Below are positions 36,507 through 45,739 of a stretch of 64,000 nt of DNA, piece by piece. The stretch is from Planctomycetota bacterium (lineage in GTDB: Bacteria; Planctomycetota; UBA1135; GCA-002686595): the NCBI GenBank assembly GCA_012959785.1, contig DUCM01000021.1:174442-238441 (forward strand), read 5' to 3'. The notes beneath the pieces were generated by a model. That model saw nothing but the letters and a program-made list of their open reading frames with translations. It was not told the origin of the DNA and did no database searches. Position numbers and translations under genes: made by a program. Positions within the stretch are counted from its first letter, which is position 1. Each line of letters opens with the position of its first letter.

Positions 36507-38122
36507 CCGCAAGTAACCAGGCCCGAGAGCTCTCCCAGCGCGAGAAGCGCGTCTTGTTCTGGGCGAGTTTCCTGGCCCTCACCGCCGCCGGCTTCGGCTT
36601 CGCCTTCCGCGTGGCCATGATGAGCCAGTACGGCTCCGATCTAGGCCTGACCGAGCAACAGGTGGGAGAGGTCTTCGGCGCTTCCCTGTGGCCCATTGCG
36701 ATCACCATGATCGGCTTCAGTTTGGTGGTGGACCGCACGGGTTACTCCCTGCCCATGTACGGCGCCTGCGCCATGCAGGTCATCTCCGGCGTGGGGACAT
36801 TTTTCGCTGACAGCTACAGCGAACTCTACCTCTTCGCCCTCATCGCGGGACTCGGACACGGCATCGTTGAGGCCGTCATCAATCCTATCTGCGCCGCGGT
36901 GTATCCCACCCAGAAGACCAAGTGGCTCACGATCCTGCACGCTGCCTGGCCGGCGGGCCTGGCTGGCGGCACGCTCTTGATTCTGGCCGCCGACAGCCTG
37001 CAAGCGGGCGGCTTTCCCTGGCAGTATCACGCCCTCTGGATCGTCCTCCCCGCCCTCGCCTACGGCTTCATGTACCGCTCGTGCAAGTTCCCAGTGGATG
37101 AGCGCGTGCAGGCAGGCGTTTCCTACCGCGAGATGTTGCGCCAGGTGGGGTTCTTGACCGCCGCTCTGGCGTCCTTCCTCTTGATCTACGAGATAGGCAA
37201 CCAGGTGAGTCAGTTGAGTTCCTGGCAGGCGCCCGAGGGTTGGTTCAACATCAGCCTGGGCGCGGGAGCGGCCGTGGGTTTGCTCTTCGGCCTGGCCGTC
37301 GGCAGCTTGGGCCGGCCGTTGTTCTTCTTGATGTGTCTCTTGATGATTCCGGTGGCCACGGCCGAGCTGGGTACCGACGGCTGGATCAAGGGCTTGATGG
37401 CGCCGGTGCTCGAGGATCTGGCCATCAACCCCGCCATGGCTCTGGTCTTCTCAGCTTCGATCATGCTCGTCCTGCGCGTCTTCGCTGGCGGCATCCTCAA
37501 GTTATTCAGTCCGCCGGGACTCTTGTGCGTCAGCGGGATCTTCTCCGCCGTTGGCCTCTACTGGCTCTCGAGCGCTGCGGGGACCTACATCTTCGTGGCC
37601 TTTGTGCTCTACGCCCTCGGTCAGACTTACTACTGGCCTTGCGTCCTCGGCTTCACCTCCGAGCGCTATCCCAAGGGCGGCGCTCTGACTCTCAACACGG
37701 TTTCGGCCATCGGCCTCTTGTCCGCGGGCATCATTGGCACGCCGATCCTGGGCGTGGCCTTTGACCGTTCGATCCACGACACCGTCGCCCGCGAAGCGCC
37801 TGCTCTCGCCGCGGCTGCCAGCGGCAGCGGGGGTTTCATGGGCATGAGTCACGAGAGAATCCTGCCCGAGAAGGCCAAGGATTACATCAGAGGCCTCGAT
37901 GGCGCGGCCCAGGCTGAGGCCATCGCCGTCTACTCGAAGGAGGCCCCCGAGGGTCGGGCCCAACTCGACGCCGGTCGCGATGTATTGCGCTTCGCTGCGC
38001 GCTTCCCGGCCTTCTTGTTCTTCATCTTCGGCCTCATCGCGCTCTGGTTCCGCATGAACGGCGGCTACCGGCCCGTGGCCCTCACCGGCTCCGGTTCTGA
38101 GGAGGAGGACGGGGCGCACTGA
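36503..38122 (+). CDS. MFS transporter
   Basis: A 539-residue major facilitator with about 12 membrane segments. The N-terminal half has the G-L-G-H-G-I-V-E-A segment and the V-V-D-R-T-G-Y loop. Before the last membrane segment there is a long polar insertion (about residues 425-510) of a type seen in planctomycete carriers. The family moves small molecules by proton coupling. Neighbouring sugar-epimerase-like and TIM-barrel genes suggest a sugar or sugar acid, but this is inference. It overlaps the cupin gene by 4 bp and shares one base with the next start (TGATG). Confidence 0.85.
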   Translation: MTASNQARELSQREKRVLFWASFLALTAAGFGFAFRVAMMSQYGSDLGLTEQQVGEVFGASLWPIAITMIGFSLVVDRTGYSLPMYGACAMQVISGVGTFFADSYSELYLFALIAGLGHGIVEAVINPICAAVYPTQKTKWLTILHAAWPAGLAGGTLLILAADSLQAGGFPWQYHALWIVLPALAYGFMYRSCKFPVDERVQAGVSYREMLRQVGFLTAALASFLLIYEIGNQVSQLSSWQAPEGWFNISLGAGAAVGLLFGLAVGSLGRPLFFLMCLLMIPVATAELGTDGWIKGLMAPVLEDLAINPAMALVFSASIMLVLRVFAGGILKLFSPPGLLCVSGIFSAVGLYWLSSAAGTYIFVAFVLYALGQTYYWPCVLGFTSERYPKGGALTLNTVSAIGLLSAGIIGTPILGVAFDRSIHDTVAREAPALAAAASGSGGFMGMSHERILPEKAKDYIRGLDGAAQAEAIAVYSKEAPEGRAQLDAGRDVLRFAARFPAFLFFIFGLIALWFRMNGGYRPVALTGSGSEEEDGAH

Positions 38123-38964
38123 TGAAATTCGGTTTCAGCCTGTTGCTCTGGACGGTTTCGATCCAGCCACGACATGCGCCCATCTTCGCCCGTCTGGGTG
38201 AAATCGGTTACGACGGAGCCGAGGTGCCGGTGGGGATGGGCGCGCCCGCGGATTTCGACGAAGTCAAACGCTACGCCGACGATGCAGGCCTCTCTTGCAC
38301 GGCTTGCGCCCTGGTGACACCGGACACCGATCCTTCGAGTGCCGACGCCTCCGTGCGGCGCGCGGCTCTCGACTACCTGAATTCACGGGTCGAGTGTGCG
38401 GCGGTGCTCGGGAGTTCGGTGCTCGTTGGGCCGCTTTACGCAGCTCACAAGAACTTCAGCGAACCACCGCCCAGCGCCGACGCCAGAGCCCGCGCTGCGG
38501 AGGTCCTGGTCCAGGTTGCCGAGAACGCCGAGGCGGCCGGCCTGACCCTCTGCCTCGAACCCCTGAACCGTTTTGAAATCCAGCTCGTGAACACCTGCGA
38601 GGACGCGCGGCGCATCGTGGACCTCGCCGATTGCTCGCACCTCGCCGTGCACTACGACAGCCACCACGGTCACATCGAAGAACAGAGCCATGCCAGCGCC
38701 CTGGCCGCCTGCGGTCCACACCTCGGCCATGTGCAACTCTCCGAGAGTCACCGCGGCACTCTCTCCAGCGGCCAGGTCGACTGGCCCGCCCTGGCCCAGG
38801 CCCTGCAGGCCGTGGAGTATGACGGCTGGATCGTGGCCGAGTGCTTCGGCACCGCTGTTGAACACTTGAGCAGCGCCGCTTGTGTCCACCGCAACTGCTT
38901 CGAATCCCGCGACCAGCTCATGCAGAGCTCCCTGCCGTTCATGGCGGACCTGCTCGGCTGCTGA
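38122..38964 (+). CDS. sugar phosphate isomerase/epimerase-type TIM barrel
   Basis: A 280-residue xylose-isomerase-like TIM barrel of the tagatose/psicose 3-epimerase group. The L-E-P-L-N-R-F-E motif (metal ligand E146) is characteristic. Other ligands are D179 in H-Y-D-S-H-H, H203 and E240 in V-A-E-C-F-G. It would epimerise a keto-sugar at C3 or act on a related polyol or inosose. It is coupled to the MFS gene by a one-base stop/start overlap. Substrate unknown. Confidence 0.85.
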   Translation: MKFGFSLLLWTVSIQPRHAPIFARLGEIGYDGAEVPVGMGAPADFDEVKRYADDAGLSCTACALVTPDTDPSSADASVRRAALDYLNSRVECAAVLGSSVLVGPLYAAHKNFSEPPPSADARARAAEVLVQVAENAEAAGLTLCLEPLNRFEIQLVNTCEDARRIVDLADCSHLAVHYDSHHGHIEEQSHASALAACGPHLGHVQLSESHRGTLSSGQVDWPALAQALQAVEYDGWIVAECFGTAVEHLSSAACVHRNCFESRDQLMQSSLPFMADLLGC

Positions 38965-39016
38965 ATTGGATTCCGCATGAGCTAGGAGGGCCAGTTCGCA
39001 GGGCAGGACCCCAGAA

Positions 39017-39044
39017 ACCAAGACCCAGAGACCAAGACCCAGAG
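39017..39044 (+). repeat. two tandem copies of a 14-bp unit
   Basis: The 14-mer accaagacccagag is repeated exactly at 39017-39030 and 39031-39044, in the 261-bp gap between the epimerase-like gene and the UPF0261 gene. A partial third copy precedes it. No gene is seen in this gap. Confidence 0.7.
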
Positions 39045-39225
39045 AGACAGCCGGCTGAGTCCATCCAGACCTTTGCCTGCGGAAGAAAAAGGCGCAGACC
39101 GGAGACCTCATGCTCGCGTTCATCTTTGCTTCCGGTGCTGTAACCGTTGACGCTGCCCCGCCCGCCCCTTGGGTCTCCAGCCACCGAGCGAGCCCCACAG
39201 CCGCTGGCTTGGTAGGGTGGTGGGT

Positions 39226-40452
39226 ATGGCGATCATTGCAGTCTTGGGCACGCTCGACACGAAGGGTCACGAACACGAGTTCCTGGCGCAGCGGATTCTG
39301 GAGCGCGGCCACGAAACGCTCTTGATCGATGTGGGCACCGGGGGTGCGCCCCAGGTGGCCGTGGATATTTCCCGGGAAGAGGTGGCGCGGGCCGGGGGGC
39401 TCGATCTGGCGGCGCTCATGGAGCGCGGCGATCGCGGTGAGTGCGTCGCCGCCATGGCCCAGGCGGCGCCCAAATTGGTGGCCGGACTCGCTCAGAAAGG
39501 CCGCATCCAGGGCCTGGTTTCCCTGGGCGGCGGCGGCGGAACCTCCATCGCCAGCGCGGCCATGCGCGCCCTGGCCGTGGGCTTTCCCAAACTAATGGTT
39601 TCGACTCTTGCCAGCGGTGATACGGCTCCCTACGTGGGCACGAGCGACATCGTCATGTTGCCCAGCATCGTCGATGTGGCCGGGCTCAATCACATCTCAA
39701 GGACCATCTTCAGCCTCGCGGCGGGTGCCATCACGGGCATGGTGGAAGTCGAGGTGCCCGTGGCCGGCGAGCGCCAGGTCGTGGCGGCTAGCATGTTCGG
39801 CAACACCACCGAGTGCGTCAAGGCAGCCACGGAGATCCTGGAAGCGGCGGGGCTTGAGGTGCTTGTGTTTCACTCCACGGGCTCCGGCGGTCGGGCCATG
39901 GAGAACTTGATCGAGAGTTCCCTGGTGTCTGCTGTGCTCGACATCACCACGACCGAATGGGCCGACGAATTGGTGGGGGGCGTGCTCTCGGCGGGAGCGG
40001 GTCGCCTCGAAGCCGCAGGTCGCGCAGGTTTGCCCAGCATCGTGGCCCCCGGTTGCCTCGACATGGTCAACTTCGGCCCGCGGGACTCGGTGCCGGCGCG
40101 CTTCGAGGGTCGCCGGTTCTATCAGCACAATCCCGAGGTCACCTTGATGCGCACCGATAGCGACGAGTGCGCACAACTCGGGCGGATCCTGGCCGAAAAA
40201 CTCAATGCCTACCGCGGGCCCTTGACCGTGCTCCTGCCGAGGGGCGGATTGAGCGTGATCGGAGCGCTGGGAGGCCCCTTCCACGATCCTGCCGCCGACG
40301 CAGCGCTCTTCGAAGCGCTGCGCGCCGATTTGCGCGCTGGGATCGAAGTCATCGACCTCGACTGCTCGATCAACGCACCAGAGTTCGCCCGCGCCGCCGC
40401 CGAAGCCCTGCTCCAAAACCTGCGCCGGGCCGCGGCCAGCGAGGCGACCTGA
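39226..40452 (+). CDS. UPF0261 / Tm-1-like N-terminal domain protein
   Basis: A 408-residue protein of the UPF0261 family, matching the N-terminal half of the tomato Tm-1 resistance protein, which is described as an ATP-binding fold. Hallmarks are the opening V-L-G-T-L-D-T-K-G-H-E, the glycine-rich L-G-G-G-G-G-T-S-I-A-S-A, the S-G-D-T-A-P-Y-V-G-T-S-D loop and the G-C-L-D-M-V-N-F-G-P block. In tomato this domain is fused to a TIM barrel; here the barrels are separate genes upstream. The ATG at 39226 is preferred. The next gene starts 2 bp after its stop. Biochemical activity unknown. Confidence 0.9.
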   Translation: MAIIAVLGTLDTKGHEHEFLAQRILERGHETLLIDVGTGGAPQVAVDISREEVARAGGLDLAALMERGDRGECVAAMAQAAPKLVAGLAQKGRIQGLVSLGGGGGTSIASAAMRALAVGFPKLMVSTLASGDTAPYVGTSDIVMLPSIVDVAGLNHISRTIFSLAAGAITGMVEVEVPVAGERQVVAASMFGNTTECVKAATEILEAAGLEVLVFHSTGSGGRAMENLIESSLVSAVLDITTTEWADELVGGVLSAGAGRLEAAGRAGLPSIVAPGCLDMVNFGPRDSVPARFEGRRFYQHNPEVTLMRTDSDECAQLGRILAEKLNAYRGPLTVLLPRGGLSVIGALGGPFHDPAADAALFEALRADLRAGIEVIDLDCSINAPEFARAAAEALLQNLRRAAASEAT

Positions 40453-40454
40453 AG

Positions 40455-43400
40455 ATGGCCGGCCGAACTCGGTTCGCCCGGCGGGGCTGGGGAGCCCTGG
40501 CCCTGGTCTGCCTTGGCGCTGCGTCCGCCGCAACTCAAGAGACTCCCAAGCGTACGCCTGCCGAGGAGCGGGCTGGGTTTGCGCTGCTCGAAGGATTCGA
40601 GATCGAGCTGGTGGCCTGCGAGCCCGCCATGGGCAAGGTGGTGGACATCGCCTTCGACGACAGCGGTCGCATGTGGGCCATCACCGCCCGCGAATACCCC
40701 CTCGATGCCAACGAGTCCGAGTCCGTGGCCGAGCGCTACCGACTCGGCGGCCGCGACCGCGTGCTGATTTTCGACGAGCCCTGGCACGCGGGTCCCCAAG
40801 TGCCGCGGGTCTTTGCCGAAGGCCTGTTTCTGCCCCTGGCGCTCTTGCCCCTGGGTTCGGGGGTTCTGGTGGGCCAGGGACCGGAGATTCTGCGTTTGCA
40901 TGACGACGACGGAGATGGCCGCTGCGACCGCCGCGAAGTCATCCTGAAGGGTTTTGGGATCCAGGATTCGCACCTCTTGCCCCATCGCTTCGTGCGTGCG
41001 CCGGGGGACTGGATCTACCTCGCCCAGGGCGCCTACAACTCGAGCCGGGTGGAGACGCGCCGTGGCGAGACGGTGGACTTCAAGCAGTGCAAGCTGGCTC
41101 GCTTTTCACCCGATGGTGAACGCTTCGAAGTCGTCGGCGTGGGGCTCAACAACATCTGGGGATTCGTCCTCGACCGCCATGGCGACAAGTGGATTCAGGA
41201 AGCCAATGACTTGGGCTATTCGCTCGTGCCTTTCGAACACGGGGGTAGCTATCCGGGTATTGGCCTGGACCGCTTGCGTCCCTATTCACCCTGGCAGCCT
41301 CCCCTGGCGACCTTTCGCCTGGGCGGCACGGGGCTCTCGGGCTTGGCGCGCTGCGAAGATCGCGGCGGTTTTCCGCCGCCCTTCGACACGATCTTCTTCG
41401 TGGCCAATCCCATCCTGAGTGCCTTGCAATCGATTCAGGTGTTGGGGGACCCGACTCAGCCCGAGGGCATCAAGCTCGAGCGTGGGCCCGATCTCTTGAC
41501 TTCCGAGGACCCGAACTTCCGCCCGGTTGCGATCCACTTCGGCCCTGATGGCTGCCTGTATGTGGTGGATTGGTACAACCCGATCATCTCCCACAACGAG
41601 GTGGAGCGCAACCATCCAGCGCGGGACAAGACATCCAGTCGCATCTGGCGCATTCGCCATGAGCAGCAGCCACATCGCGTGCCCCGCGATGTGGCTGCGG
41701 CGAAGACTTCCGAGTTGGTGGACCTCTTGGGCGCAGAGACCACCGTCACGGCCCGGGCCGCCTGGCACCAGATCGGAGCCCGGGGTGCGCGAGAACTCGT
41801 CGCACCCCTGGAGCAGTTGGCCCGCGACGCGGGCGCTCCGCTGGAGAAACGCATCCTCGCGGTCTGGTCCCTCGACGACTTGCAGCGCGTTTCCCTTGAG
41901 ACCGTGGCGGCCCTCGCCGCCGATTCCGAGTACGCCCTGCGCCGCGAGGCGGCGCGAATCGCGAGCGCCATGGACCTCACCGCGCGCGAGTTGCGGGCGC
42001 TCTTTGGAGAGGCACCCGGGGAGAGCGACAGCCGCGTAAGGCGGGAGTTGATCGCGGCTCTTGCATCCGCTTCCGACATGGATCAGAGCGGTGCGGCCCT
42101 GCTCGCGGCCATGGCCCGGCCCCTGCCCGCCGGGCCACGGGTCACTCCGGAGCAATCCGGCGCAGAGGTGCTCGCGGGGATCGCGGCCACCATCGCTTTC
42201 GAACGCAGTTTGGTGCGCCAGGCTCTGGAAGCCTGGCCCCGAGTTGTGCTGGCCTTGTGCGACTCCGACGCGGGCCAGGACCTTGAACTCGAGCAGCGCA
42301 TCTTCTTGCTGCTCGCAGGCGAGGGACCGCAGGCCGCGGAACGCCTTGCGACGGCCTTGGTGCAGGCGGATCGCGCACCCACGGCCGAGGAGTTTGCCGA
42401 GTTGGGCCAATACGCCGCCGTGGCAGAGGTGCAAGCGGCCCTGACCCGTTGGCTAGAGCGACCCTCGTTGCGAGGAGCCTGCCTCGAGCATCTCCTGGCC
42501 GCCTGGGGCCCGAGCCGGAACCCTGAGTTGGTCGAGGCCATGGGCCAGAGCGTGCGCGCGCTCGTGGAGCAGGAACCCACGGCGGAAAATCGCCGTCTGC
42601 TCCTGCGCGTGGCGGCCGAGTTGCCCTGCGGCGAACTCGAGGCCGATGTAGTGCTCCTGCTCGAGGCCGGCCAGGCTGACCCGGCAACTTGCCTCGGCGC
42701 CCTTTTGGAGATCGGTTGCCGCGATGCAGAGCTGTTCTTTCGCTGCGCAAGCAGCAGCCTGCCGGGCACGGCTCTGCGGCGCACGGCGGTCTTGGCCCTC
42801 GCGGAAGTGCACAGCCTGCGGGCCTTCGAGCTCTTGGAGGAGCTTTGGCCGCTCCTCGCTCCCGGAGCGCGCCGCGCCGCTGTGGCCGTCCTGCTCAGCC
42901 GCCGTGAGAGTGCCCGGTGGGCCCTGGGCGCCCTGGCTTCGGGCCGCCTGGACCCTGCCGCGCTCGATGCCGCCGGCCTGCGCTCGCTGGCCGAGCAACT
43001 CGGCGAGAGCGAGGACCTCGACGAGTTGCGCCAACTCCTCGCCAGCGAGGGCCGCCAGGTGCTCCTGCTCTCCGGCGGCGGCGGGGACTTTGCAGCCGGG
43101 GACCTTGTCATCGACGGGGCCTTCACCCTGGAGGCCTGGGTTTGGCTGGCGCCGGGCATCGACAGCGCCGACGGCCTGTTGGCCGCGCCCGACATTTTCG
43201 ATTTCAACTTTCACGCTGGCCGTGCGCGGCTCTGGTTGGGCCCCGAACATGGCGATGTGATCGTGGCGCGCCGTGCGGTGGCGGCGGAAACCTGGGTGCA
43301 TGTGGCCTTGACCCGTAGCACGGCAGGGGAGTTGGCGATCTACATCGACGGCGAACTCGACAACAGCAGCGGTCCCATTGATGGAATGCCCGTGGGCATC

Positions 43401-44102
43401 GCGGGCCTGGCCGTGGGGCGCAGCCAACCCGGCGCGGGTTGCGCGGCGCGTTTTTTTGAGTGGCGGCTCTGGAGTCGGGAGCGCAGTCCCGAGGAAATCG
43501 GAGCAGCCTTTCGTCTGTGCCTGAGCCGCGGCCCCGCGGCGCCGGGCCTTGAGTGGGTCGTGCCTGGCGATTCTGTAAAATTGAGTGGGGCTGCCCGTTT
43601 CGAGGCGGCCTTTGACCTGCCCACGATCCTGGACGCGGCCGAGTTACGCGCCGAGGCTGAGCGCTTCGAGCTTTTCGCACGCCTGGCCGCCGGGCCCGGC
43701 GATCTCCGGCGCGGCGCGCAGCTCTTCGCTGATCACTGCGCCGCCTGCCATCGCGTGGCGGGCCAGGGAACCTCCATCGGCCCAGCCCTCGACGGCGTGG
43801 CGGCCAAGGGCATCGCGGGCCTATTGCGTTCGATCCTGAGCCCCAGCGCCGGCATCGAGGCGGGCTATCGCACCCTGGTCGTGCGCACCACCTCAGGTGA
43901 GTTGCTGACCGGTATCCTGGCGGCCGAGGACTCCGCGGGTATTGTCTTGCGTCGCCAGGACCGTGCCGACTTGCAGCTTCCCCAGAGTCAAATCGAAGGC
44001 GTGCGCTTCGACCCACTCTCGCTCATGCCCAGCGGCCTGCTCGAAGCCTTGACTCCCTCGCAGGCCGCCGACCTTCTGCGCTATCTCTTGAGTTTGCAGT
44101 AG
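40455..44102 (+). CDS. exported membrane-bound dehydrogenase / HEAT / LamG / cytochrome c fusion
   Basis: A 1215-residue planctomycete-type exported protein. A signal peptide occupies about 1-25. A beta-propeller dehydrogenase domain covers 40-420, with the G-x-N-N-I-W-G-F and D-W-Y-N-P-I-I-S-H-N-E-V motifs. HEAT-like helical repeats follow (430-860), then a LamG/concanavalin domain (about 870-1015) and a C-terminal PVC-type cytochrome c domain with one heme site, C1095-A-A-C1098-H1099. It should oxidise a sugar or alcohol in the periplasm and pass electrons through heme c. The ATG at 40455 is 2 bp after the UPF0261 stop, so the two are co-transcribed. Natural substrate unknown. Confidence 0.88.
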   Translation: MAGRTRFARRGWGALALVCLGAASAATQETPKRTPAEERAGFALLEGFEIELVACEPAMGKVVDIAFDDSGRMWAITAREYPLDANESESVAERYRLGGRDRVLIFDEPWHAGPQVPRVFAEGLFLPLALLPLGSGVLVGQGPEILRLHDDDGDGRCDRREVILKGFGIQDSHLLPHRFVRAPGDWIYLAQGAYNSSRVETRRGETVDFKQCKLARFSPDGERFEVVGVGLNNIWGFVLDRHGDKWIQEANDLGYSLVPFEHGGSYPGIGLDRLRPYSPWQPPLATFRLGGTGLSGLARCEDRGGFPPPFDTIFFVANPILSALQSIQVLGDPTQPEGIKLERGPDLLTSEDPNFRPVAIHFGPDGCLYVVDWYNPIISHNEVERNHPARDKTSSRIWRIRHEQQPHRVPRDVAAAKTSELVDLLGAETTVTARAAWHQIGARGARELVAPLEQLARDAGAPLEKRILAVWSLDDLQRVSLETVAALAADSEYALRREAARIASAMDLTARELRALFGEAPGESDSRVRRELIAALASASDMDQSGAALLAAMARPLPAGPRVTPEQSGAEVLAGIAATIAFERSLVRQALEAWPRVVLALCDSDAGQDLELEQRIFLLLAGEGPQAAERLATALVQADRAPTAEEFAELGQYAAVAEVQAALTRWLERPSLRGACLEHLLAAWGPSRNPELVEAMGQSVRALVEQEPTAENRRLLLRVAAELPCGELEADVVLLLEAGQADPATCLGALLEIGCRDAELFFRCASSSLPGTALRRTAVLALAEVHSLRAFELLEELWPLLAPGARRAAVAVLLSRRESARWALGALASGRLDPAALDAAGLRSLAEQLGESEDLDELRQLLASEGRQVLLLSGGGGDFAAGDLVIDGAFTLEAWVWLAPGIDSADGLLAAPDIFDFNFHAGRARLWLGPEHGDVIVARRAVAAETWVHVALTRSTAGELAIYIDGELDNSSGPIDGMPVGIAGLAVGRSQPGAGCAARFFEWRLWSRERSPEEIGAAFRLCLSRGPAAPGLEWVVPGDSVKLSGAARFEAAFDLPTILDAAELRAEAERFELFARLAAGPGDLRRGAQLFADHCAACHRVAGQGTSIGPALDGVAAKGIAGLLRSILSPSAGIEAGYRTLVVRTTSGELLTGILAAEDSAGIVLRRQDRADLQLPQSQIEGVRFDPLSLMPSGLLEALTPSQAADLLRYLLSLQ

Positions 44103-44150
44103 CGGGGTCTCGAGCCCAGGCCAGGCACCCAACTCCCTAGAATCAGTTCC

Positions 44151-44588
44151 ATGGAAACACCCCACCAAGACCTGGACGCTGCCTGGGCGGCCATGAGTTA
44201 TGAGGTCCTTCCCGGGCGCTTCGTGCTGCTCGGCTTTCTGGGTGCGCCGCGGGAGGCGGAACTACGTATTCTGGGGGCCGGGCCGGGGCAACTCGTGTGC
44301 GAGGGCGGCGAGACGACCTGGCTCCTGGCTAGCGCCGCGGCCTGCCAGGTGCTAGCGGCGCATCCCGGGGCGCGGAGCGAAGAGGATCTGGTCTGGGTCC
44401 GCTTCACGGCTCCCATGAGTTGGGATCTCGTGGGATTCCTGGCCCGCGTGGCTGGATCCATGGCCGCCGCCGGTGTTCCCTTGGGGGCGGTCTGTGGCTT
44501 CAGCCGCGACTCCATCTTCTTCCACCAGAAATTCCTCTCCAAGGTGCTGCGAGTCTTGCAGGACCTGTTCCCCGGCCACGACGCCTGA
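44151..44588 (+). CDS. ACT domain-containing protein
   Basis: A 145-residue protein with a C-terminal ACT-like domain of the ACT_7/CASTOR type: V-R-F-T-A-P-M-S-W-D-L-V-G-F-L-A-R-V, then A-A-A-G-V-P-L and a final strand-helix. Small stand-alone proteins of this family may bind amino acids; no target is known. It ends 5 bp before the acyl-CoA dehydrogenase gene on the same strand. Identification is from pattern resemblance only. Confidence 0.65.
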   Translation: METPHQDLDAAWAAMSYEVLPGRFVLLGFLGAPREAELRILGAGPGQLVCEGGETTWLLASAAACQVLAAHPGARSEEDLVWVRFTAPMSWDLVGFLARVAGSMAAAGVPLGAVCGFSRDSIFFHQKFLSKVLRVLQDLFPGHDA

Positions 44589-44593
44589 GCCCC

Positions 44594-45739
44594 ATGGACT
44601 TCACCTTTACCGAAGAGCACGAAATGCTGCGCCAATGCGTGCGCGAATTCACAGATGGAGCCGTGCGGCCCATCGCCGACAAGATCGAGGCGGAGCACCG
44701 CGTGCCCCGGGAGCTGATTAGCGAAATGGCCGAGTTGGGGTTCTTGGGCGTCGCCATCCCCGAGGAGTACGGCGGCGTGGGCATGGGCGAGACGGGCCTT
44801 TGCGTTGTGATGGAAGAACTCACCCGCGGGGACTTCTCCGTGGCCGTGACCCTCGGCGGGCACGCTTCGATCGGCGCCATGAGCGTCTTGGTGGGGGGCA
44901 CGGAAGAACAGAAAAAGCGCTTCCTGCCGGACTTCGCTTCGGGTGCCAAGTTGTCCTGCTTTGGCTTGACCGAAGCTGAAGCGGGCTCGGACGCGGGGGC
45001 CATGAAGACTCGCGCGTCCCGCGACGGAGACGACTGGCGCATCAGCGGCGAGAAGGTCTGGATCACCGGCGGCGACATCGCCGACCTGGCCGTGATCTTT
45101 GCCGTGACCGATGGTGCAAAGGGCGCGCGCGGTGGGGTGACGGCCTTTCTCGTCCCCGCCGACAGCCCCGGCTACACGATTGGCCGGGCCGAGGACAAGA
45201 TGGGCCAGCGCGGCTCCTCCACCGTGACCCTGGCCTTTGACGATGTGCGCATTCCCGACGAATTGCGCCTGGGCGAGGTGGGCGCGGGCTTCCGCGTGGC
45301 CATGGCGACCCTCGACCGCGGGCGCCTGGCCCTCGGTGCCAACTGCCTGGGCTGTGCCCGCGAGGCCCAGGACATGTCGGTGGAGTACGCCAACGGGCGC
45401 ATGAGTTTCGGCAAGCCGATCAGTTCCTTCCAGGCCATCCAGTGGATGCTGGCCGATTCCGCCGTGGACATCTTCACCATGGAGAGCCTGGTCTACCGCA
45501 GCGCCTGGATGTGTGACGCCGGCCTCGACTTCAGTCGCGAGTCCGCCATGTGCAAACTGCAAGCCTCTGAAGCCCTCGACCGCGTGGTGGACCGCGCCGT
45601 GCAGATCCACGGCGGCATGGGCTACTCGGCCGAGTACAAGATCGAACGCATGTACCGCGACGCCCGGGTCACGCGCATCTACGAGGGCACCAACGAAATC
45701 CAACGCCTGATCATCGCCCGCGATGTGTTGAAGGGCTGA
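44594..45739 (+). CDS. acyl-CoA dehydrogenase
   Basis: A 381-residue FAD enzyme of the first beta-oxidation step type. The family segments C-F-G-L-T-E-A-E-A-G-S-D, W-I-T-G-G and the C-terminal R-I-Y-E-G-T-N-E-I-Q (catalytic Glu) are intact, and the length is typical. The ATG at 44594 follows the ACT gene by 5 bp; an upstream in-frame start would overlap it heavily. Chain-length or branched-chain preference cannot be told. Electrons would go to electron transfer flavoprotein, whose genes are not in the window. Confidence 0.93.
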   Translation: MDFTFTEEHEMLRQCVREFTDGAVRPIADKIEAEHRVPRELISEMAELGFLGVAIPEEYGGVGMGETGLCVVMEELTRGDFSVAVTLGGHASIGAMSVLVGGTEEQKKRFLPDFASGAKLSCFGLTEAEAGSDAGAMKTRASRDGDDWRISGEKVWITGGDIADLAVIFAVTDGAKGARGGVTAFLVPADSPGYTIGRAEDKMGQRGSSTVTLAFDDVRIPDELRLGEVGAGFRVAMATLDRGRLALGANCLGCAREAQDMSVEYANGRMSFGKPISSFQAIQWMLADSAVDIFTMESLVYRSAWMCDAGLDFSRESAMCKLQASEALDRVVDRAVQIHGGMGYSAEYKIERMYRDARVTRIYEGTNEIQRLIIARDVLKG

